This document shows, in pieces, positions 33,590-45,769 of a DNA stretch of 64,000 nucleotides; positions within the stretch are counted from its first letter, which is position 1; every line of letters begins with the position of its first letter. Below the pieces are notes generated by a model, which saw only the letters and a list, made by a program, of their open reading frames with translations, was not told where the DNA came from and did no database searches. Source of the DNA: Ignatzschineria ureiclastica. Its GTDB lineage: Bacteria > Pseudomonadota > Gammaproteobacteria > Cardiobacteriales > Wohlfahrtiimonadaceae. The stretch spans positions 64,501 to 128,500 of the forward strand of contig NZ_QEWQ01000003.1 in NCBI RefSeq assembly GCF_003121845.1. Direction: 5' to 3'. Both the position numbers and the translations under genes were made by a program.

Positions 33590-33640
33590 GTTATCGCGAC
33601 TTTTCTTTCAAAAAAAGCGCTATCTCACTCATTTTAATGG

Positions 33641-34090
33641 TTATTTTACATTCTCAGCTTGACGGCTTGGGATTGTTTTCGCCAGTTTATCTAAGACACC
33701 ATTGATATAACGATGACTTCCCTCTGCCCCAAATTGTTTTGCTAATTCAACTGCTTCATTAATCACAGATTTATAAGGGATATCAGGCTGATTCTCTAAT
33801 TCATAAGCCCCTAACCATAAGATAGAACGCTCAATAGGATCAACATTCTCGATATCACGATCTAAAAAAGGATTAAGAAGTTGATTGAGCTCTGTCCGCT
33901 TTTGCGTAATCCCTTGTAATGCTTCGTGAAAATACTCACTATTCGCTTCAGAAAACTTAGGGTTATCCGCAAGATTCGCACTAATCTCACTCAAAGAGTT
34001 TTGGGCAATTTGCCATTGATAAAGTGCTTGAATTAAGAAAAATCGAGCAGATTTACGAGACTCGATTAATTTACGTTTTGACATAGACAC
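33641..34090 (-). CDS. nusB: Transcription antitermination/ribosome-assembly factor NusB
   Basis: NusB joins NusE/S10 on boxA RNA during rRNA antitermination. The 149-residue all-helical product has the family pattern RKSARFFLIQALYQWQI at the N-terminus and the C-terminal GAYELENQPDIPYKSVINEAVELAKQFG followed by GHRYINGVLDKLA-like SHRYINGVLDKLA. A GTG at 34090 has AGAGGA 8 bases upstream; an ATG two codons later is the alternative. The usual partner ribH is not adjacent; here nusB follows rpoC with a hairpin between. Confidence 0.95.
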   Translation of the reverse strand: MSMSKRKLIESRKSARFFLIQALYQWQIAQNSLSEISANLADNPKFSEANSEYFHEALQGITQKRTELNQLLNPFLDRDIENVDPIERSILWLGAYELENQPDIPYKSVINEAVELAKQFGAEGSHRYINGVLDKLAKTIPSRQAENVK

Positions 34091-34119
34091 GTCTATTATC
34101 CTCTTGATATTGAAATAAG

Positions 34120-34143
34120 AAAGCGCCCCATTAAAGGAGCGCC
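34120..34143 (-). terminator. Terminator downstream of rpoC
   Basis: GGCGCTCC pairs with GGGGCGC (one A-C mismatch, loop of about 6) and is followed on the minus strand by TTTCTTATTTC. Some read-through into nusB is possible. Confidence 0.65.
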
Positions 34144-34188
34144 TACTCTTTTAAGTTAGAAGTAATCTTAAAAAGCTTTTAAAGATTA

Positions 34189-37100
34189 CTACTTAGCAGC
34201 ATTACGACGCTCTTCATGATAGATCAAGCCTGTACCTGCAGGAATTAAGCGTCCTACAATAACATTCTCTTTCAAGCCACGAAGATGGTCTTTCAAGCCT
34301 TTAATCGAAGCATCTGTCAAGACACGCGTTGTCTCTTGGAACGATGCCGCCGAGATGAAGCTATCTGTCGCTAATGATGCTTTAGTAATACCAAGAAGAA
34401 CAGGGCGATACGTCGCAGGAATCTTACCTTCTGCTTCTAAACGCTCATTCTCTTCAAGTACTGCAACATATTCAGCTTGCTCACCTTTAATGAAGGTACT
34501 GTCATTTGATTCAAGAATCTCAACCTTACGAAGCATCTGACGAATAATCACTTCGATATGTTTATCAGAGATTTTTACCCCTTGTAGACGGTAAACATCT
34601 TGGATCTCTTTCACAAGATAAGCTGCAAGTTCTTTCACGCCTAAAAGACGAAGAATATCATGTGCACTTAACTCACCATCGACAATGATTTCACCTTTCT
34701 CAACTGATTCACCTTCGAATACGTTGACATGACGCCATTTTGGAATCAACTCTTCATGCGCATTGCCTGCTGAATCCGTAATAATCAAGCGTTGCTTACT
34801 CATAGTTTCACGCCCGAAGCTTACGATACCGCTCTGCTCTGCAAGAATAGCGGCCTCTTTAGGACGACGTGCTTCAAATAAGTCCGCAACCCGTGGAAGA
34901 CCCCCGGTAATATCACGTGTTTTCGATGATTCTTGCGGAATACGTGCAAGTGGATCACCCACAGAAACTTGGTCACCATCATTCAAGTTCAAGATCGCAC
35001 CAACTGGCAATGTGTACATTGCAGTCACATCTGTGCCTGGAATGTTAAGCTCATTACCTGCTTCATCGACAACATAGATTGAAGGACGTTTACCGCCAGC
35101 ATTCCGTTGCTTAGAATCAAGTACGATCAAGTTAGAAAGACCTGTAACATCATCCGTTTGTTTCTGAATATTGATATTCTCTTCAAAATCCACAAACTTC
35201 ACATAACCCGTAACCTCAACGATAACAGGGATAGTATGTGGATCCCAAGTCGCAACGATATCACCTACATCAACGCTACCACCTTCATCCACAACGATCA
35301 CCGCACCATAAGGGACTTTATAACGCTCACGGTTACGACCAAACTCATCCATGATGATCAGTTCACCCGAACGAGAAGTAGAGACTAAGTTGTTATCTTT
35401 GTTACGAACAGTTTTCACACGAACAAGTTTCAATGTACCTTTTGTTTTAACCTGTACATTTGAAACCGCTGCTGAACCTGATGCCGCTCCCCCGATATGG
35501 AAGGTACGCATCGTTAACTGTGTTCCTGGTTCCCCGATCGATTGTGCTGCAATAACGCCCACAGACTCACCTGGGTTCACAAGATGACCACGACCAAGAT
35601 CGCGACCATAACATTTTGCACAAAGACCATGACGATTCTTACAAGTAATCGGTGAACGGGCTAATAACTCATCCACACCTTTCTCATCAAGAAGATCAAC
35701 TGCTGCTTCATCTAATAAGGTACCCGCTTCAAATAAGACTTCATCCGAACCAGGAACATAGACATCTTCAGCAACCACAAGTCCTAATACACGAGCGCGT
35801 AATGGCTCAACGATATCCCCACCTTCAACGATTGGTGTCATTAAGAGACCATCACGAGTACCACAATCTTCATTCACAATCACAAGATCCTGCGCAACGT
35901 CAACAAGACGACGTGTTAAGTAACCTGAGTTTGCTGTTTTAAGTGCCGTATCCGCAAGACCTTTACGAGCACCATGGGTTGATACGAAGTACTGAAGAAC
36001 GTCAAGACCTTCACGGAAGTTTGCAGTAATCGGTGTTTCGATGATCGAACCATCTGGTTTCGCCATCAGACCACGCATCCCTGCAAGCTGACGAATCTGA
36101 GCCGCACTACCCCGCGCCCCTGAATCGGCCATCATAAAGATCGAGTTAAATGAAGTCTGCTCAACTTTTTCACCCGTTTTTGCATCAATCACTTCATCTT
36201 TACCGAGGTTGCTCATCATTGTCTTCGCAACTTCTTCATTGGTACGAGACCAAATATCGATGACTTTATTGTAACGCTCACCGTTCGTGACCAAACCTTG
36301 TGAATATTGATGCTGCACTTCTTTAACTTCTGCTTCTGCACGCTCAATAATTGCTTGTTTTTGTGGTGGAATCACCATATCTTCATAGCCTACTGAAGAG
36401 CCTGAACGCATCGCATAGTAGAAGCCGGTATACATCAATTTATCGGCAAAGATCACCGTATCTTTAAGACCTAAACGGCGATAACAGGTATTGATCAGGT
36501 TAGAGATCTCACGCTTCGTTAATACTTTATCGATAACTGAGAAAGGTAAACCGACAGGTAGAAGATCTGTCAAGATCACACGTCCAACAGTGGATTCTAC
36601 ACGACGATAAGTTTCACCCTCTTTCGCATCTTCAAACATTACGATAGGAAGACGAACAGAGATTTTTGCATGCACGTCAAGTTCTTTAAGGGCATATGCT
36701 CTATGAACTTCAGCAGTATCTGCAAAAACACGACCTTCACCTTTCGCATTTAGACGCTCACGTGTCATATAGTAGAGACCTAATACAACGTCCTGAGAAG
36801 GAACGATGATAGGCTCACCATTAGCAGGTGATAAAATATTATTCGAAGACATCATCAATGCACGCGCTTCAAGCTGTGACTCGATTGATAATGGTACGTG
36901 AACCGCCATCTGGTCACCATCGAAGTCGGCGTTGAATGCGGTACAAACGAGCGGATGCAACTGAATCGCTTTACCTTCGATCAGTACAGGTTCAAATGCT
37001 TGAATCCCTAATCTATGCAGGGTTGGCGCACGGTTAAGTAAAATTGGATGCTCAGTAATAACATGCTCTAAGATATCCCATACTTCCGGCACTTCACGTT

Positions 37101-38298
37101 CAACCATTCGTTTTGCAGCTTTAATCGTTGTTGCAATACCACGTTGAATCAATTGTGAGAAGATAAATGGTTTAAATAGCTCAAGCGCCATCTGTTTTGG
37201 TAAACCACACTGATGTAGACGAAGTGTCGGTCCCACCACGATTACAGAACGACCGGAATAGTCAACACGCTTACCAAGAAGGTTTTGACGGAAACGACCT
37301 TGCTTCCCTTTGATCATATCTGCAAGTGATTTCAATGGACGCTTATTCGCACCTGAAATCGCACGACCACGACGACCATTATCTAATAATGAATCCACAG
37401 ACTCTTGAAGCATACGCTTCTCATTACGCACAATAATATCTGGCGCTTCTAATTCAAGAAGACGTTGTAGACGGTTATTACGGTTAATAACACGACGATA
37501 AAGATCATTCAAATCTGACGTCGCGAAACGGCCACCATCAAGTGGGACTAATGGACGTAAATCTGGCGGTAATACAGGTAAATTCGTTAAGATCATCCAC
37601 TCAGGTTTATTACCTGATGCGATAAATGATTCGACTAATTTAAGGCGGTTAGAAAGACGCTTAAATTTAGTCTCTGAACGGGTTTCTTGTAACTCTTCAC
37701 GTAATTTTGAAGCTTCTTCTTCAAGATCAATGGCTTTTAAGAGCTCAAGAATTGCCTCAGCACCCATACGAGCATCAAATTCATCGCCGTACTCTTCGAT
37801 TGCATCGAGGAATTCTTCATCGGTTAATACTTGACCATGCTCAAACGGTGTTAAACCTGGTTCAATCACTACAAATGATTCAAAGTAGAGGATCTTCTCG
37901 ATATCACGAAGTGTCATATCCAATAAAAGACCAATACGGCTTGGTAACGATTTGAGATACCAAATATGCGCAACAGGTGAAGCAAGACTAATATGCCCCA
38001 TACGCTCACGACGGACATTTGAAAGCGTGACTTCAACGCCACACTTCTCACATACAACACCGCGGTGTTTTAAACGCTTATATTTACCACATAAGCACTC
38101 ATAATCTTTTACAGGCCCGAAAATTTTGGCACAGAAAAGTCCATCACGCTCTGGTTTAAAGGTACGATAGTTGATCGTCTCTGGCTTTTTAACTTCACCA
38201 TAAGACCAGCTAAGAATCTTCTCAGGAGAGGCAAGACCAATCTTAATTGCGTCAAAACCACCTTTATCTTCATTCTTAAATAAATTTAATAAGTTCAT
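34189..38298 (-). CDS. rpoC: RNA polymerase beta' subunit
   Basis: This 1369-residue catalytic subunit has the N-terminal zinc-binding site Cys68, Cys70, Cys83, Cys86, the catalytic Mg-binding NADFDGD near residue 460, the bridge-helix and trigger-loop region ([29 protein letters not shown]), and the second zinc cluster ([15 protein letters not shown]). Length is within the usual gammaproteobacterial range. GGAAGA precedes the ATG. It lies 61 bp downstream of rpoB and is cotranscribed with it. Confidence 0.99.
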   Translation of the reverse strand: MNLLNLFKNEDKGGFDAIKIGLASPEKILSWSYGEVKKPETINYRTFKPERDGLFCAKIFGPVKDYECLCGKYKRLKHRGVVCEKCGVEVTLSNVRRERMGHISLASPVAHIWYLKSLPSRIGLLLDMTLRDIEKILYFESFVVIEPGLTPFEHGQVLTDEEFLDAIEEYGDEFDARMGAEAILELLKAIDLEEEASKLREELQETRSETKFKRLSNRLKLVESFIASGNKPEWMILTNLPVLPPDLRPLVPLDGGRFATSDLNDLYRRVINRNNRLQRLLELEAPDIIVRNEKRMLQESVDSLLDNGRRGRAISGANKRPLKSLADMIKGKQGRFRQNLLGKRVDYSGRSVIVVGPTLRLHQCGLPKQMALELFKPFIFSQLIQRGIATTIKAAKRMVEREVPEVWDILEHVITEHPILLNRAPTLHRLGIQAFEPVLIEGKAIQLHPLVCTAFNADFDGDQMAVHVPLSIESQLEARALMMSSNNILSPANGEPIIVPSQDVVLGLYYMTRERLNAKGEGRVFADTAEVHRAYALKELDVHAKISVRLPIVMFEDAKEGETYRRVESTVGRVILTDLLPVGLPFSVIDKVLTKREISNLINTCYRRLGLKDTVIFADKLMYTGFYYAMRSGSSVGYEDMVIPPQKQAIIERAEAEVKEVQHQYSQGLVTNGERYNKVIDIWSRTNEEVAKTMMSNLGKDEVIDAKTGEKVEQTSFNSIFMMADSGARGSAAQIRQLAGMRGLMAKPDGSIIETPITANFREGLDVLQYFVSTHGARKGLADTALKTANSGYLTRRLVDVAQDLVIVNEDCGTRDGLLMTPIVEGGDIVEPLRARVLGLVVAEDVYVPGSDEVLFEAGTLLDEAAVDLLDEKGVDELLARSPITCKNRHGLCAKCYGRDLGRGHLVNPGESVGVIAAQSIGEPGTQLTMRTFHIGGAASGSAAVSNVQVKTKGTLKLVRVKTVRNKDNNLVSTSRSGELIIMDEFGRNRERYKVPYGAVIVVDEGGSVDVGDIVATWDPHTIPVIVEVTGYVKFVDFEENINIQKQTDDVTGLSNLIVLDSKQRNAGGKRPSIYVVDEAGNELNIPGTDVTAMYTLPVGAILNLNDGDQVSVGDPLARIPQESSKTRDITGGLPRVADLFEARRPKEAAILAEQSGIVSFGRETMSKQRLIITDSAGNAHEELIPKWRHVNVFEGESVEKGEIIVDGELSAHDILRLLGVKELAAYLVKEIQDVYRLQGVKISDKHIEVIIRQMLRKVEILESNDSTFIKGEQAEYVAVLEENERLEAEGKIPATYRPVLLGITKASLATDSFISAASFQETTRVLTDASIKGLKDHLRGLKENVIVGRLIPAGTGLIYHEERRNAAK

Positions 38299-38359
38299 TC
38301 GTTATCTTCCAATCTATATTTAAAGAAATGTCTCTATGAAACGGTGTGAAAAGTGATGA

Positions 38360-41300
38360 TTACTCATCATCACTATCGTTGACCGTATCAATATCGATAC
38401 CTAGAGAACGAATCTCTTTAATCAGTACGTTAAAGGACTCCGGCATTCCCACTTCGATGTTGTGTTCACCATTCACAATATTTTTGTAAACAGCTGTTCT
38501 TCCCGCAACATCATCTGATTTCACAGTGAGCATCTCTTGTAGCGTGTATGCAGCACCATAAGCTTCAAGTGCCCACACCTCCATCTCACCAAAACGCTGA
38601 CCACCAAACTGAGCTTTACCACCGAGCGGTTGCTGTGTCACAAGTGAGTATGGACCTGTTGAACGAGCATGCATTTTATCATCTACTAAGTGATTCAATT
38701 TGAGCATGTACATGAAACCTACCGTTACAGGACGGTCAAATGCATCTCCTGTACGACCATCGAATAACTTGATTTGGCCCGACTCAGGAAGATCCGCTAA
38801 GCGAAGCATCCGGCGTAACTCTTCCTCTGTTGCACCATCAAATACAGGGCTTGCCATTGGCACACCTTTTCTGAGGTTTTCGCATAATTCAAAGAGTTCA
38901 TCATCATTGAATTTATCAAGATCAACCGTCTGTGCGCTGCCATCTTTATTATAAATTTGATCTAAGAAGCTGCGTAACTCATCTGCTTTTGCTCTCGCCT
39001 TAATCATCTTATCAATCTTAAGACCTAATCCATGAGCTGCCCAACCTAAATGCGTTTCAAGAATCTGACCAATGTTCATACGTGAAGGAACCCCGAGTGG
39101 ATTCAAACAGATATCAACAGGCGTACCATCTTCCATATAGGGCATATCTTCTTCAGGAACGATCATCGAGATAACCCCTTTGTTCCCGTGACGACCCGCC
39201 ATTTTATCCCCAGGTTGAATACGACGTTTTACCGCAAGATAAACTTTAACCATCTTCAGAACGCCCGGCGCTAACTCATCACCTTGAGTCAATTTCTCAC
39301 GTAACTCTTCAAATTTCTTATTTGAATCTTTACGTTGTTGCTCAAGAAGTTGCTTCAGTTTTACTAACTCTTCCGCTTGCTCTTCTGATTTAAGTTTAAG
39401 CTCAAGCCATTTTTCACGTTCAATACCTTGAAGATATTCATCCGTAATTTTATCGCCTGCTTTAATCCCTTTATTACCAGCAACCACTTCTGCACCGATC
39501 AGGTTTCTACCCACACGCGCAAAAAGGTCATCTTCTAAGATACGTAATTGGTCATTTAAGTCCTTACGAACACCACGAAGTTCACGATCTTCAATCTCTT
39601 TCGCACGGCTATCTTTTTCAATACCATCACGTGTAAAGACACGTACATCGATAACAGTACCATCCATTCCAGAAGGAACACGTAACGAGTTATCTTTAAC
39701 ATCAGAAGCTTTCTCACCAAAGATGGCACGAAGCAATTTCTCTTCAGGCGTTAAAGTTGTTTCCCCTTTTGGAGAGACTTTACCCACAAGGATATCACCT
39801 GATTTTACTTCTGCTCCGATATAAGCAATCCCTGCTTCATCAAGCTTAGAAAGCGCTGATTCTGATACATTAGGAATATCTGAAGTAATCTCTTCAGGTC
39901 CTAACTTAGTATCACGAGCCACACAGGTTAATTCTTCGATATGAATCGTTGTGAAACGCTCTTCCTTCACAACACGCTCAGAGATCAAGATAGAATCCTC
40001 GTAGTTATAACCATTCCATGGCATAAACGCTACGAGCATATTTTGACCGAGGGCTAACTCACCTAAGTCTGTTGATGGACCATCCGCAAGAATATCTTTT
40101 TTAGAAACAATATCACCTTCTTTTACGAGTACTTTTTGGTTAATACACGTATTCGCATTTGAACGCTGATATTTCGTGAGGTTATAGATATCAACCCCTG
40201 ATTGACCCACTATTGTCTCTTCATCATTCACACGAATAATGATTCGAGTAGCATCGACATAATCAACCACACCGCCACGCTTCGCAACCACACAAACCCC
40301 AGAATCGCGCGCAACAATACGCTCCATTCCAGTCCCTACGAGTGGTTTATCGGCATTTAAAGTAGGCACAGCTTGTCGTTGCATGTTCGATCCCATGAGT
40401 GCACGGTTCGCATCATCATGTTCAAGGAATGGAATCAATGCTGCTGCTACAGATACGATCTGCTTTGGAGAAATATCGATATAGCTAATTTGCTCTTTAG
40501 TTAAGAGCGTGAACTCACCCTCTACACGAGCAGCAATCAGATCATCAACAAAAGCGCCATTTTCATCTAATTTTGCATTTGCCTGTGCAATACCATAATT
40601 GGCTTCTTCATAGGCAGAGAGGTAATCCACTTGATCTGTTACACGACCATCGATCACCTTACGATAAGGTGTTTCAAGGAATCCGTAGCTATTCGTACGA
40701 GCATAACTTGCCAATGAGTTGATCAAACCGATGTTTGGACCTTCAGGAGTTTCGATCGGACATACACGACCATAGTGGGTTACGTGAACGTCACGAACCT
40801 CAAAGCCTGCACGCTCACGAGTCAAACCACCAGGGCCTAATGCAGAGATACGACGTTTATGCGTAACTTCTGATAGAGGGTTATTTTGGTCCATAAATTG
40901 CGATAACTGTGATGAACCAAAGAATTCTTTGATTGCTGCACCTACAGGCTTCGCATTAATTAATTCATGTGGTGTTAAACCTTCTGATTCAGCTAATAAT
41001 AAGCGATCTTTAACTGCCCGCTCAATACGCACTAAGCCAATACGGTAAACGTTTTCAACCATCTCACCAACTGAACGAATACGACGGTTACCAAGATGAT
41101 CTACATCATCCACAGTACCGTGACCGTTACGAATTGCGATAAGTTCTTTTAACACATCTAGAATATCTTTATTAGAAAGCGTACCCTCGCCGGTATCAGA
41201 ATCACGACCTAGACGACGGTTAAACTTCATTCGGCCTACCGCAGATAAATCATAGCGATCACTAGAAAAGAAGAGGCTTGCAAATAAGCTCTCAGCAGCT

Positions 41301-42490
41301 TCTTTTGTAGGTGGTTCACCTGGGCGCATCATACGATAAATTTCGATTTGCGCTTCTAATTGGCTCTTAGTTGTGTCTGCACGAAGCGTATCAGAGATAT
41401 ATGAACCACGATCTACATCATTTGTGAAAAGTACAGGAATTGTATCGATACCGTATGCGACAAACTTCTCAAGTAAATCTTGCGTCACAACATCATTCGC
41501 AAGCGCTAAAAGCTCACCTGTTGATTCATCTAAGATATCTTGAGAAATAACACGGCCGATAAGGTAATCAAAGGGTACTTCAAGATCTTTAACGCCAGCA
41601 TCTTCTAGTTTTTTCACGTGACGAGCTGTCACACGACGACCTTTCTCAACGAGAACTTCCCCATCAAGAATAATATCGAATGCAGCCATTTCACCGCGAA
41701 GACGAGCAGGAACTAATTCTAAGAAAAGTTTTTGTTTGCGAATTTTGAATGTATTCGTTTCAAAGAATTCCGCTAAAATTTCGCTATCAGATAAACCTAA
41801 CGCTTTAAGGATAATCGTTGCATGAAGTTTACGACGACGGTCAATACGTGCATAAACAAGGTCTTTCGCATCAAATTCAAAATCCATCCATGAACCACGG
41901 TAAGGAATAATGCGTGCAGAGAAGAGTAGCTTTCCAGAAGAATGCCCTTTACCTTTATCATGATCAAAGAATACGCCAGGTGAACGATGGAGCTGAGAAA
42001 CGATCACACGCTCAGTACCATTAATCACGAAGGTGCCATTTTCAGTCATCAATGGAATTTCACCGAGGTAAACACCACCACGACCAAACTGATCGATATC
42101 CGCTTCACGAATCTCTTTAATTTCCCCTGTTTCAAGGTCTGAAATTTTAAGACGCATCCCAATGCGAAGAGAAGCTGCGTAAGTTGTACCGCGCATTTGA
42201 CATTCACGAACATCAAACTCAGGCTCACCAATATGGTAATCTACATATTCTAAAGAGAGACGAAAACCATTTGATGTTGCTGTTTTAGCCTTGATAGCTT
42301 CAATAGGAAATACGGATTTAAAAGCCGCATGCAACCCTTGATCACCACGCTCTTTACGAGAAACAGTATCTTGTAAAAAGTTATGATATGAATCGATTTG
42401 GGTAGCTAAAAGAAAGGGAACTTCTTGAATCTCAATTTGTTGCCCAAAATCTTTACGGATGCGTTTTTTTTCTGTAAACGAATAGACCAT
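38360..42490 (-). CDS. rpoB: RNA polymerase beta subunit
   Basis: This is the 1376-residue beta subunit. The rifampicin-pocket region is wild-type in form ([36 protein letters not shown]): Ser, Gln, Asp, His, Arg and Ser at the classical positions are all present. The C-terminal [33 protein letters not shown] is intact. TGAGGAA precedes the ATG. It is separated from rplL by a 225 bp spacer with a very stable hairpin, as in E. coli where attenuation and RNA processing occur. Confidence 0.99.
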   Translation of the reverse strand: MVYSFTEKKRIRKDFGQQIEIQEVPFLLATQIDSYHNFLQDTVSRKERGDQGLHAAFKSVFPIEAIKAKTATSNGFRLSLEYVDYHIGEPEFDVRECQMRGTTYAASLRIGMRLKISDLETGEIKEIREADIDQFGRGGVYLGEIPLMTENGTFVINGTERVIVSQLHRSPGVFFDHDKGKGHSSGKLLFSARIIPYRGSWMDFEFDAKDLVYARIDRRRKLHATIILKALGLSDSEILAEFFETNTFKIRKQKLFLELVPARLRGEMAAFDIILDGEVLVEKGRRVTARHVKKLEDAGVKDLEVPFDYLIGRVISQDILDESTGELLALANDVVTQDLLEKFVAYGIDTIPVLFTNDVDRGSYISDTLRADTTKSQLEAQIEIYRMMRPGEPPTKEAAESLFASLFFSSDRYDLSAVGRMKFNRRLGRDSDTGEGTLSNKDILDVLKELIAIRNGHGTVDDVDHLGNRRIRSVGEMVENVYRIGLVRIERAVKDRLLLAESEGLTPHELINAKPVGAAIKEFFGSSQLSQFMDQNNPLSEVTHKRRISALGPGGLTRERAGFEVRDVHVTHYGRVCPIETPEGPNIGLINSLASYARTNSYGFLETPYRKVIDGRVTDQVDYLSAYEEANYGIAQANAKLDENGAFVDDLIAARVEGEFTLLTKEQISYIDISPKQIVSVAAALIPFLEHDDANRALMGSNMQRQAVPTLNADKPLVGTGMERIVARDSGVCVVAKRGGVVDYVDATRIIIRVNDEETIVGQSGVDIYNLTKYQRSNANTCINQKVLVKEGDIVSKKDILADGPSTDLGELALGQNMLVAFMPWNGYNYEDSILISERVVKEERFTTIHIEELTCVARDTKLGPEEITSDIPNVSESALSKLDEAGIAYIGAEVKSGDILVGKVSPKGETTLTPEEKLLRAIFGEKASDVKDNSLRVPSGMDGTVIDVRVFTRDGIEKDSRAKEIEDRELRGVRKDLNDQLRILEDDLFARVGRNLIGAEVVAGNKGIKAGDKITDEYLQGIEREKWLELKLKSEEQAEELVKLKQLLEQQRKDSNKKFEELREKLTQGDELAPGVLKMVKVYLAVKRRIQPGDKMAGRHGNKGVISMIVPEEDMPYMEDGTPVDICLNPLGVPSRMNIGQILETHLGWAAHGLGLKIDKMIKARAKADELRSFLDQIYNKDGSAQTVDLDKFNDDELFELCENLRKGVPMASPVFDGATEEELRRMLRLADLPESGQIKLFDGRTGDAFDRPVTVGFMYMLKLNHLVDDKMHARSTGPYSLVTQQPLGGKAQFGGQRFGEMEVWALEAYGAAYTLQEMLTVKSDDVAGRTAVYKNIVNGEHNIEVGMPESFNVLIKEIRSLGIDIDTVNDSDDE

Positions 42491-42616
42491 GCAATGAATT
42501 CCTCATAAGGTAGGAAATATAAACATATAAATTAATCCTTTGTGGCTTTTTCAGCCTAATCGCAATGATTCTCAACAGGCCTAATTTATACGCTCGAAAA
42601 TATTTTTTTAAAGCTA

Positions 42617-42648
42617 GTAAAGGCTAGGGTCTAAACCCTAGCCTTTAC
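42617..42648 (-). promoter_or_regulatory. Attenuator/RNA-processing hairpin between rplL and rpoB
   Basis: A 14 bp perfect stem, AGGGT-to-GTAAA with loop CTAA, is read on the minus strand 67 bases past the rplL stop. It has no T run, so it resembles a processing or partial attenuation site. The E. coli rplL-rpoB gap holds both an attenuator and an RNase III site. Confidence 0.65.
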
Positions 42649-42715
42649 GCTTAATTATTGCTTAAAAGAGAGCCCTCTTCAGGCATAGGTTTCACCATCT
42701 CTTCTAACGATAATA

Positions 42716-43087
42716 CTATTTAAGCTCAACAGTTGCACCAGCTTCTTCAAGCTCAGCTTTGATTTTGTCAGCTTCTTCTTTAGATACTTGCTCTTTGATT
42801 GTTGCAGGAGCGCCTTCAACAAGGGCTTTAGCATCACCAAGACCAAGACCAGTGATTCCACGAACAACTTTAATAACGTTGATCTTTTTCTCACCAGCTG
42901 ATGTCATTACAACATCAAACTCAGTTTGAGCTTCAGCAGCCGCACCAGCATCGCCAGCAGGACCAGCAGCTACAGCTACCGCTGCAGTTACGCCGAATTT
43001 TTCTTCGATAGCAGAGATTAATTCCATAACTTCTGCAGTTTTCATCTCTTCAATCGCATTAAGGATATCTTCGTGTGAGATTGCCAT
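42716..43087 (-). CDS. rplL: 50S ribosomal protein L7/L12
   Basis: This 123-residue stalk protein is present in several copies per ribosome and recruits translation GTPases. It has the N-terminal dimerisation helix ([33 protein letters not shown]), an Ala/Gly hinge (about residues 35-52) and the C-terminal domain [27 protein letters not shown]. Codons are strongly biased to the abundant set. It follows rplJ by 77 bp in the rplKAJL operon. Confidence 0.99.
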   Translation of the reverse strand: MAISHEDILNAIEEMKTAEVMELISAIEEKFGVTAAVAVAAGPAGDAGAAAEAQTEFDVVMTSAGEKKINVIKVVRGITGLGLGDAKALVEGAPATIKEQVSKEEADKIKAELEEAGATVELK

Positions 43088-43164
43088 AATATAAAACTCC
43101 TAAATTATCTTAAAATTTTGATTAGTATATAATTCTAAATTAAGAATTACGAACAGTTGCGCAA

Positions 43165-43674
43165 TTAAGCCGCTTCTGCTTCTTTTTTGTCTCTTACTGA
43201 AGCTAATGTCGCAGCAAGTTTCTGAACTGGTGCTTTCAATACAGCTAAGAACATTGAGATCGCTTCTTCCTTCGTTGGAAGTGATGCGATTGCTTTCAAT
43301 GCTGAACCTTCATGAACTTCACCATCATGCGCGATTGCTTTAACAACTAACTTCTCGTTCGCTTTTTCCTTAAGGAAATTGTGAATTACACGTGCACCTG
43401 CCACTGGATCTTCTTCACTCATTGAAAAAGCCATAATGATAGGACCCACAAGACTTGGAATAGCATCTTCAAATTGAGTATCTTTCAATGCTAATCTTGC
43501 TAATGTATTTTTCACAACGCGGATATCTACATTCGCAGATCTTGCCGCATTACGAAGAGATGTAATCTGAGCTACCGTAAGCCCGTGGTATTCAGAAAGT
43601 ACTAAAGAGTGAGCACCATTTGCTACCCCATGAACTTCTTGCACCACTTCTTGTTTACTTTGCAAAGAACTCAT
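43165..43674 (-). CDS. rplJ: 50S ribosomal protein L10
   Basis: L10 anchors L7/L12 dimers to the ribosome and, as the L10-L12 complex, represses its own mRNA. The 169-residue protein contains SLVLSEYHGLTVAQITSLRNAAR and RVVKNTLARLALKDT, both typical, and a C-terminal helix ending KKEAEAA for L12 binding. AAGGTGA lies before the ATG. The preceding gap carries the leader expected for autoregulation. Confidence 0.98.
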   Translation of the reverse strand: MSSLQSKQEVVQEVHGVANGAHSLVLSEYHGLTVAQITSLRNAARSANVDIRVVKNTLARLALKDTQFEDAIPSLVGPIIMAFSMSEEDPVAGARVIHNFLKEKANEKLVVKAIAHDGEVHEGSALKAIASLPTKEEAISMFLAVLKAPVQKLAATLASVRDKKEAEAA

Positions 43675-43719
43675 TTTTCACCTTTACATTTTTGGTAATT
43701 TTACTTACCACCTATAAAC

Positions 43720-43860
43720 CCGAATATCTATCAACTTTAAAGGCTCATAGATATTCAGCCCTATACGGTAACCCTAATTTAGAACTACCGTCTACGTAGA
43801 ACACTTTCGTTATTAAGCCAATTAAGGCATCTACGGTCTTCGACTCACCTTTAATTAAAA
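43720..43860 (-). promoter_or_regulatory. rplJ leader (L10 autoregulatory RNA)
   Basis: The gap between rplA and rplJ on the minus strand contains GAAGACCGTAGATGCC, GGCTTAAT and CTACGTAGACGGTAG, which resemble the gammaproteobacterial L10 leader with its kink-turn. A second stem follows, GAATATCTAT/ATAGATATTC (43747-43756 with 43722-43731), close to the rplJ ribosome site. Assigned by resemblance and position. Confidence 0.65.
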
Positions 43861-43892
43861 TTAAAAGATAAGTTCAATTCTTTATTAAAAGA

Positions 43893-44582
43893 TTAAACAG
43901 ATGCTAAATCAACAGCGATACCAGGACCCATTGTTGATGCAACAGTTAATTTCTTAATATAAACACCTTTTGCAGATGCTGGTTTCAAACGTGTTACTTC
44001 AGCAATTAATGCTTTTAAGTTGCCACGAAGTTGTTCAGCATCAAATGCAACTTTACCGATTGAGCAGTGAACGATACCGGCTTTATCAGTACGGAAACGT
44101 ACTTGACCAGATTTTGCATTTTTAACTGCAGTTGCAACATCAGGAGTTACAGTACCTACGCGTGGGTTTGGCATCAAACCACGTGGACCTAATACTTGAC
44201 CTAATTGACCTACAACACGCATTGCATCTGGAGTTGCGATAACTACATCATAGTTAAGATCTCCACCTTTCATGCTTTCAGCAAGATCTTCAAAACCTAC
44301 AACATCGGCACCCGCTTCTTTTGCCGCGTCTGCGTTTGCACCTTGTGCAAATACAGCAACACGAACATCTTTACCTGTACCATTAGGCATTACAGTTGCA
44401 CCACGAACGACCTGATCAGATTTACGTGGATCAACACCAAGATTCAGTGCAACTTCGAAAGACTCTTCAAATTTTGCAGCAGGTACTTTTTTAAGAAGTT
44501 CAACTGCTTCATCTAAAGTGTATACTTTTGTAGAATCAACTAATTCTAAAATCGCTTTCTGTTTTTTAGTTAATTTAGCCAT
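43893..44582 (-). CDS. rplA: 50S ribosomal protein L1
   Basis: L1 forms the mobile L1 stalk at the E site and represses the rplKA message. The 229-residue product has [56 protein letters not shown] and the terminal [15 protein letters not shown]. The frame is open into rplK, but the ATG at 44582, one base after the rplK stop, is the start, with GGAGGG inside the end of rplK. The near-overlap implies translational coupling. Confidence 0.98.
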   Translation of the reverse strand: MAKLTKKQKAILELVDSTKVYTLDEAVELLKKVPAAKFEESFEVALNLGVDPRKSDQVVRGATVMPNGTGKDVRVAVFAQGANADAAKEAGADVVGFEDLAESMKGGDLNYDVVIATPDAMRVVGQLGQVLGPRGLMPNPRVGTVTPDVATAVKNAKSGQVRFRTDKAGIVHCSIGKVAFDAEQLRGNLKALIAEVTRLKPASAKGVYIKKLTVASTMGPGIAVDLASV

Positions 44583-44583
44583 C

Positions 44584-45015
44584 TTACACGCCCTCCACTT
44601 CGATACCCATTGAGCGCGCACTACCTGCGATGATTTTTACTGCAGCATCTAAGTCAGCTGAAGATAAATCTGGCTCTTTTGTTTTAGCAATTTCTTCTAA
44701 TTGCGCACGAGTCACTTTACCCACTTTTTGTGTATTTGGTCTTGGGCTACCAGATTTGATACCGGCAGCTTTTTTGAGCAAATATGCAGCTGGTGGAGTT
44801 TTAGTGATAAAGGTAAATGAGCGATCATTGTATACAGTAATCACTACAGGAATTGGCATTCCTGGCTCTAACTGTTGAGTCGCAGCATTAAACGCTTTAC
44901 AGAATTCCATGATATTAACACCATGTTGACCAAGCGCAGGACCGATTGGTGGTGATGGGTTAGCTTTACCTGCAGCAACCTGCAAGTTAATATAAGACAT
45001 TACTTTTTTTGCCAT
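44584..45015 (-). CDS. rplK: 50S ribosomal protein L11
   Basis: L11 lies at the GTPase-associated centre and is needed for RelA activation. The 143-residue product has [28 protein letters not shown] and the RNA-binding C-terminal domain with [18 protein letters not shown] and [12 protein letters not shown]. Good ribosome site (TAGGAG). First gene of the L11 operon and coupled to rplA. Confidence 0.99.
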   Translation of the reverse strand: MAKKVMSYINLQVAAGKANPSPPIGPALGQHGVNIMEFCKAFNAATQQLEPGMPIPVVITVYNDRSFTFITKTPPAAYLLKKAAGIKSGSPRPNTQKVGKVTRAQLEEIAKTKEPDLSSADLDAAVKIIAGSARSMGIEVEGV

Positions 45016-45035
45016 TTGGCGATACTCCTATGAAT

Positions 45036-45106
45036 GGGTCAACGCACAAAAGTGCTCCCCTATTTTAAAGACCAATAATTGTAGCACTATTTTTAAAGCA
45101 CTACAA
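45036..45106 (-). promoter_or_regulatory. rplK leader with two hairpins; possible L1 operator
   Basis: On the minus strand, first comes a long imperfect hairpin with AATTGTAG/CTACAATT arms (about 45074-45106). Then GGGGAGCAC-TTTT-GTGCGTTGACCC (45036-45060), an interrupted stem with an asymmetric internal loop just upstream of the rplK ribosome site. The latter resembles an L1-binding stem in general form and location. Confidence 0.45.
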
Positions 45107-45232
45107 TTCTTTAATATTTAAATTTTCAAAATTCTTGAGTTTTAAAAACGTTAACTTTCAACTTAATCTCTTCATGAGAATCACTGATAACTGCATTTAT
45201 TTTCTATCATCCAGAGATTCTATGAATCAATA

Positions 45233-45760
45233 TCAAACTTTTTCTACCTGACTAAATTCTAAATCAACAGGTGTTGCACGACCGAAGATCATAACCGAAA
45301 CTTTGAGGCGACCTTTCTCTGAATCCACCTCAGTAACAGTTCCATTAAATTCGTTAAATGGACCATCGATAACACGAACTTCTTCACCCACTTCATAAAG
45401 CACTTTAAGACGTGGCCCTTCTTCAGCTTGAGCAATACGATTTAAAATCGCTTGCGCCTCTCTTTCAGAAATCGGGCTTGGGCGATCACTTTTACCACCT
45501 ACAAAACCGATCACTCGAGGAACACTATTCACAAGGTGCCAAACTTCCTCTGTCATATCCGCTTGCACTAAAACATAACCAGGGAAAAACTTCCGTTCAC
45601 TTTTGCGGCGTTTACCATCTTTTACTTCCACCACTTCTTCTGTTGGAACTAAAATCTCACCAAATTTAGACTCAAAGCCTTCACGCGCAATATACTCATG
45701 TAATGCTCGAACTACCTGCCCTTCATACCCAGAATAGGCTTGTATTACATACCAATGCAT
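45233..45760 (-). CDS. nusG: Transcription elongation/antitermination factor NusG
   Basis: NusG binds RNA polymerase through its NGN domain and Rho or S10 through its KOW domain. The 175 residues have [20 protein letters not shown], the central [34 protein letters not shown] and the KOW part [18 protein letters not shown]. The stop lies about 220 bp before rplK; the start is 9 bp past the secE stop, so secE-nusG is cotranscribed. Confidence 0.98.
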   Translation of the reverse strand: MHWYVIQAYSGYEGQVVRALHEYIAREGFESKFGEILVPTEEVVEVKDGKRRKSERKFFPGYVLVQADMTEEVWHLVNSVPRVIGFVGGKSDRPSPISEREAQAILNRIAQAEEGPRLKVLYEVGEEVRVIDGPFNEFNGTVTEVDSEKGRLKVSVMIFGRATPVDLEFSQVEKV

Positions 45761-45769
45761 CGCTCTCTC

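Noticed and set aside
38360-42490. Rifampicin-resistance substitution in rpoB
   Set aside because: The cluster I region has the usual susceptible-type residues at the classical positions.
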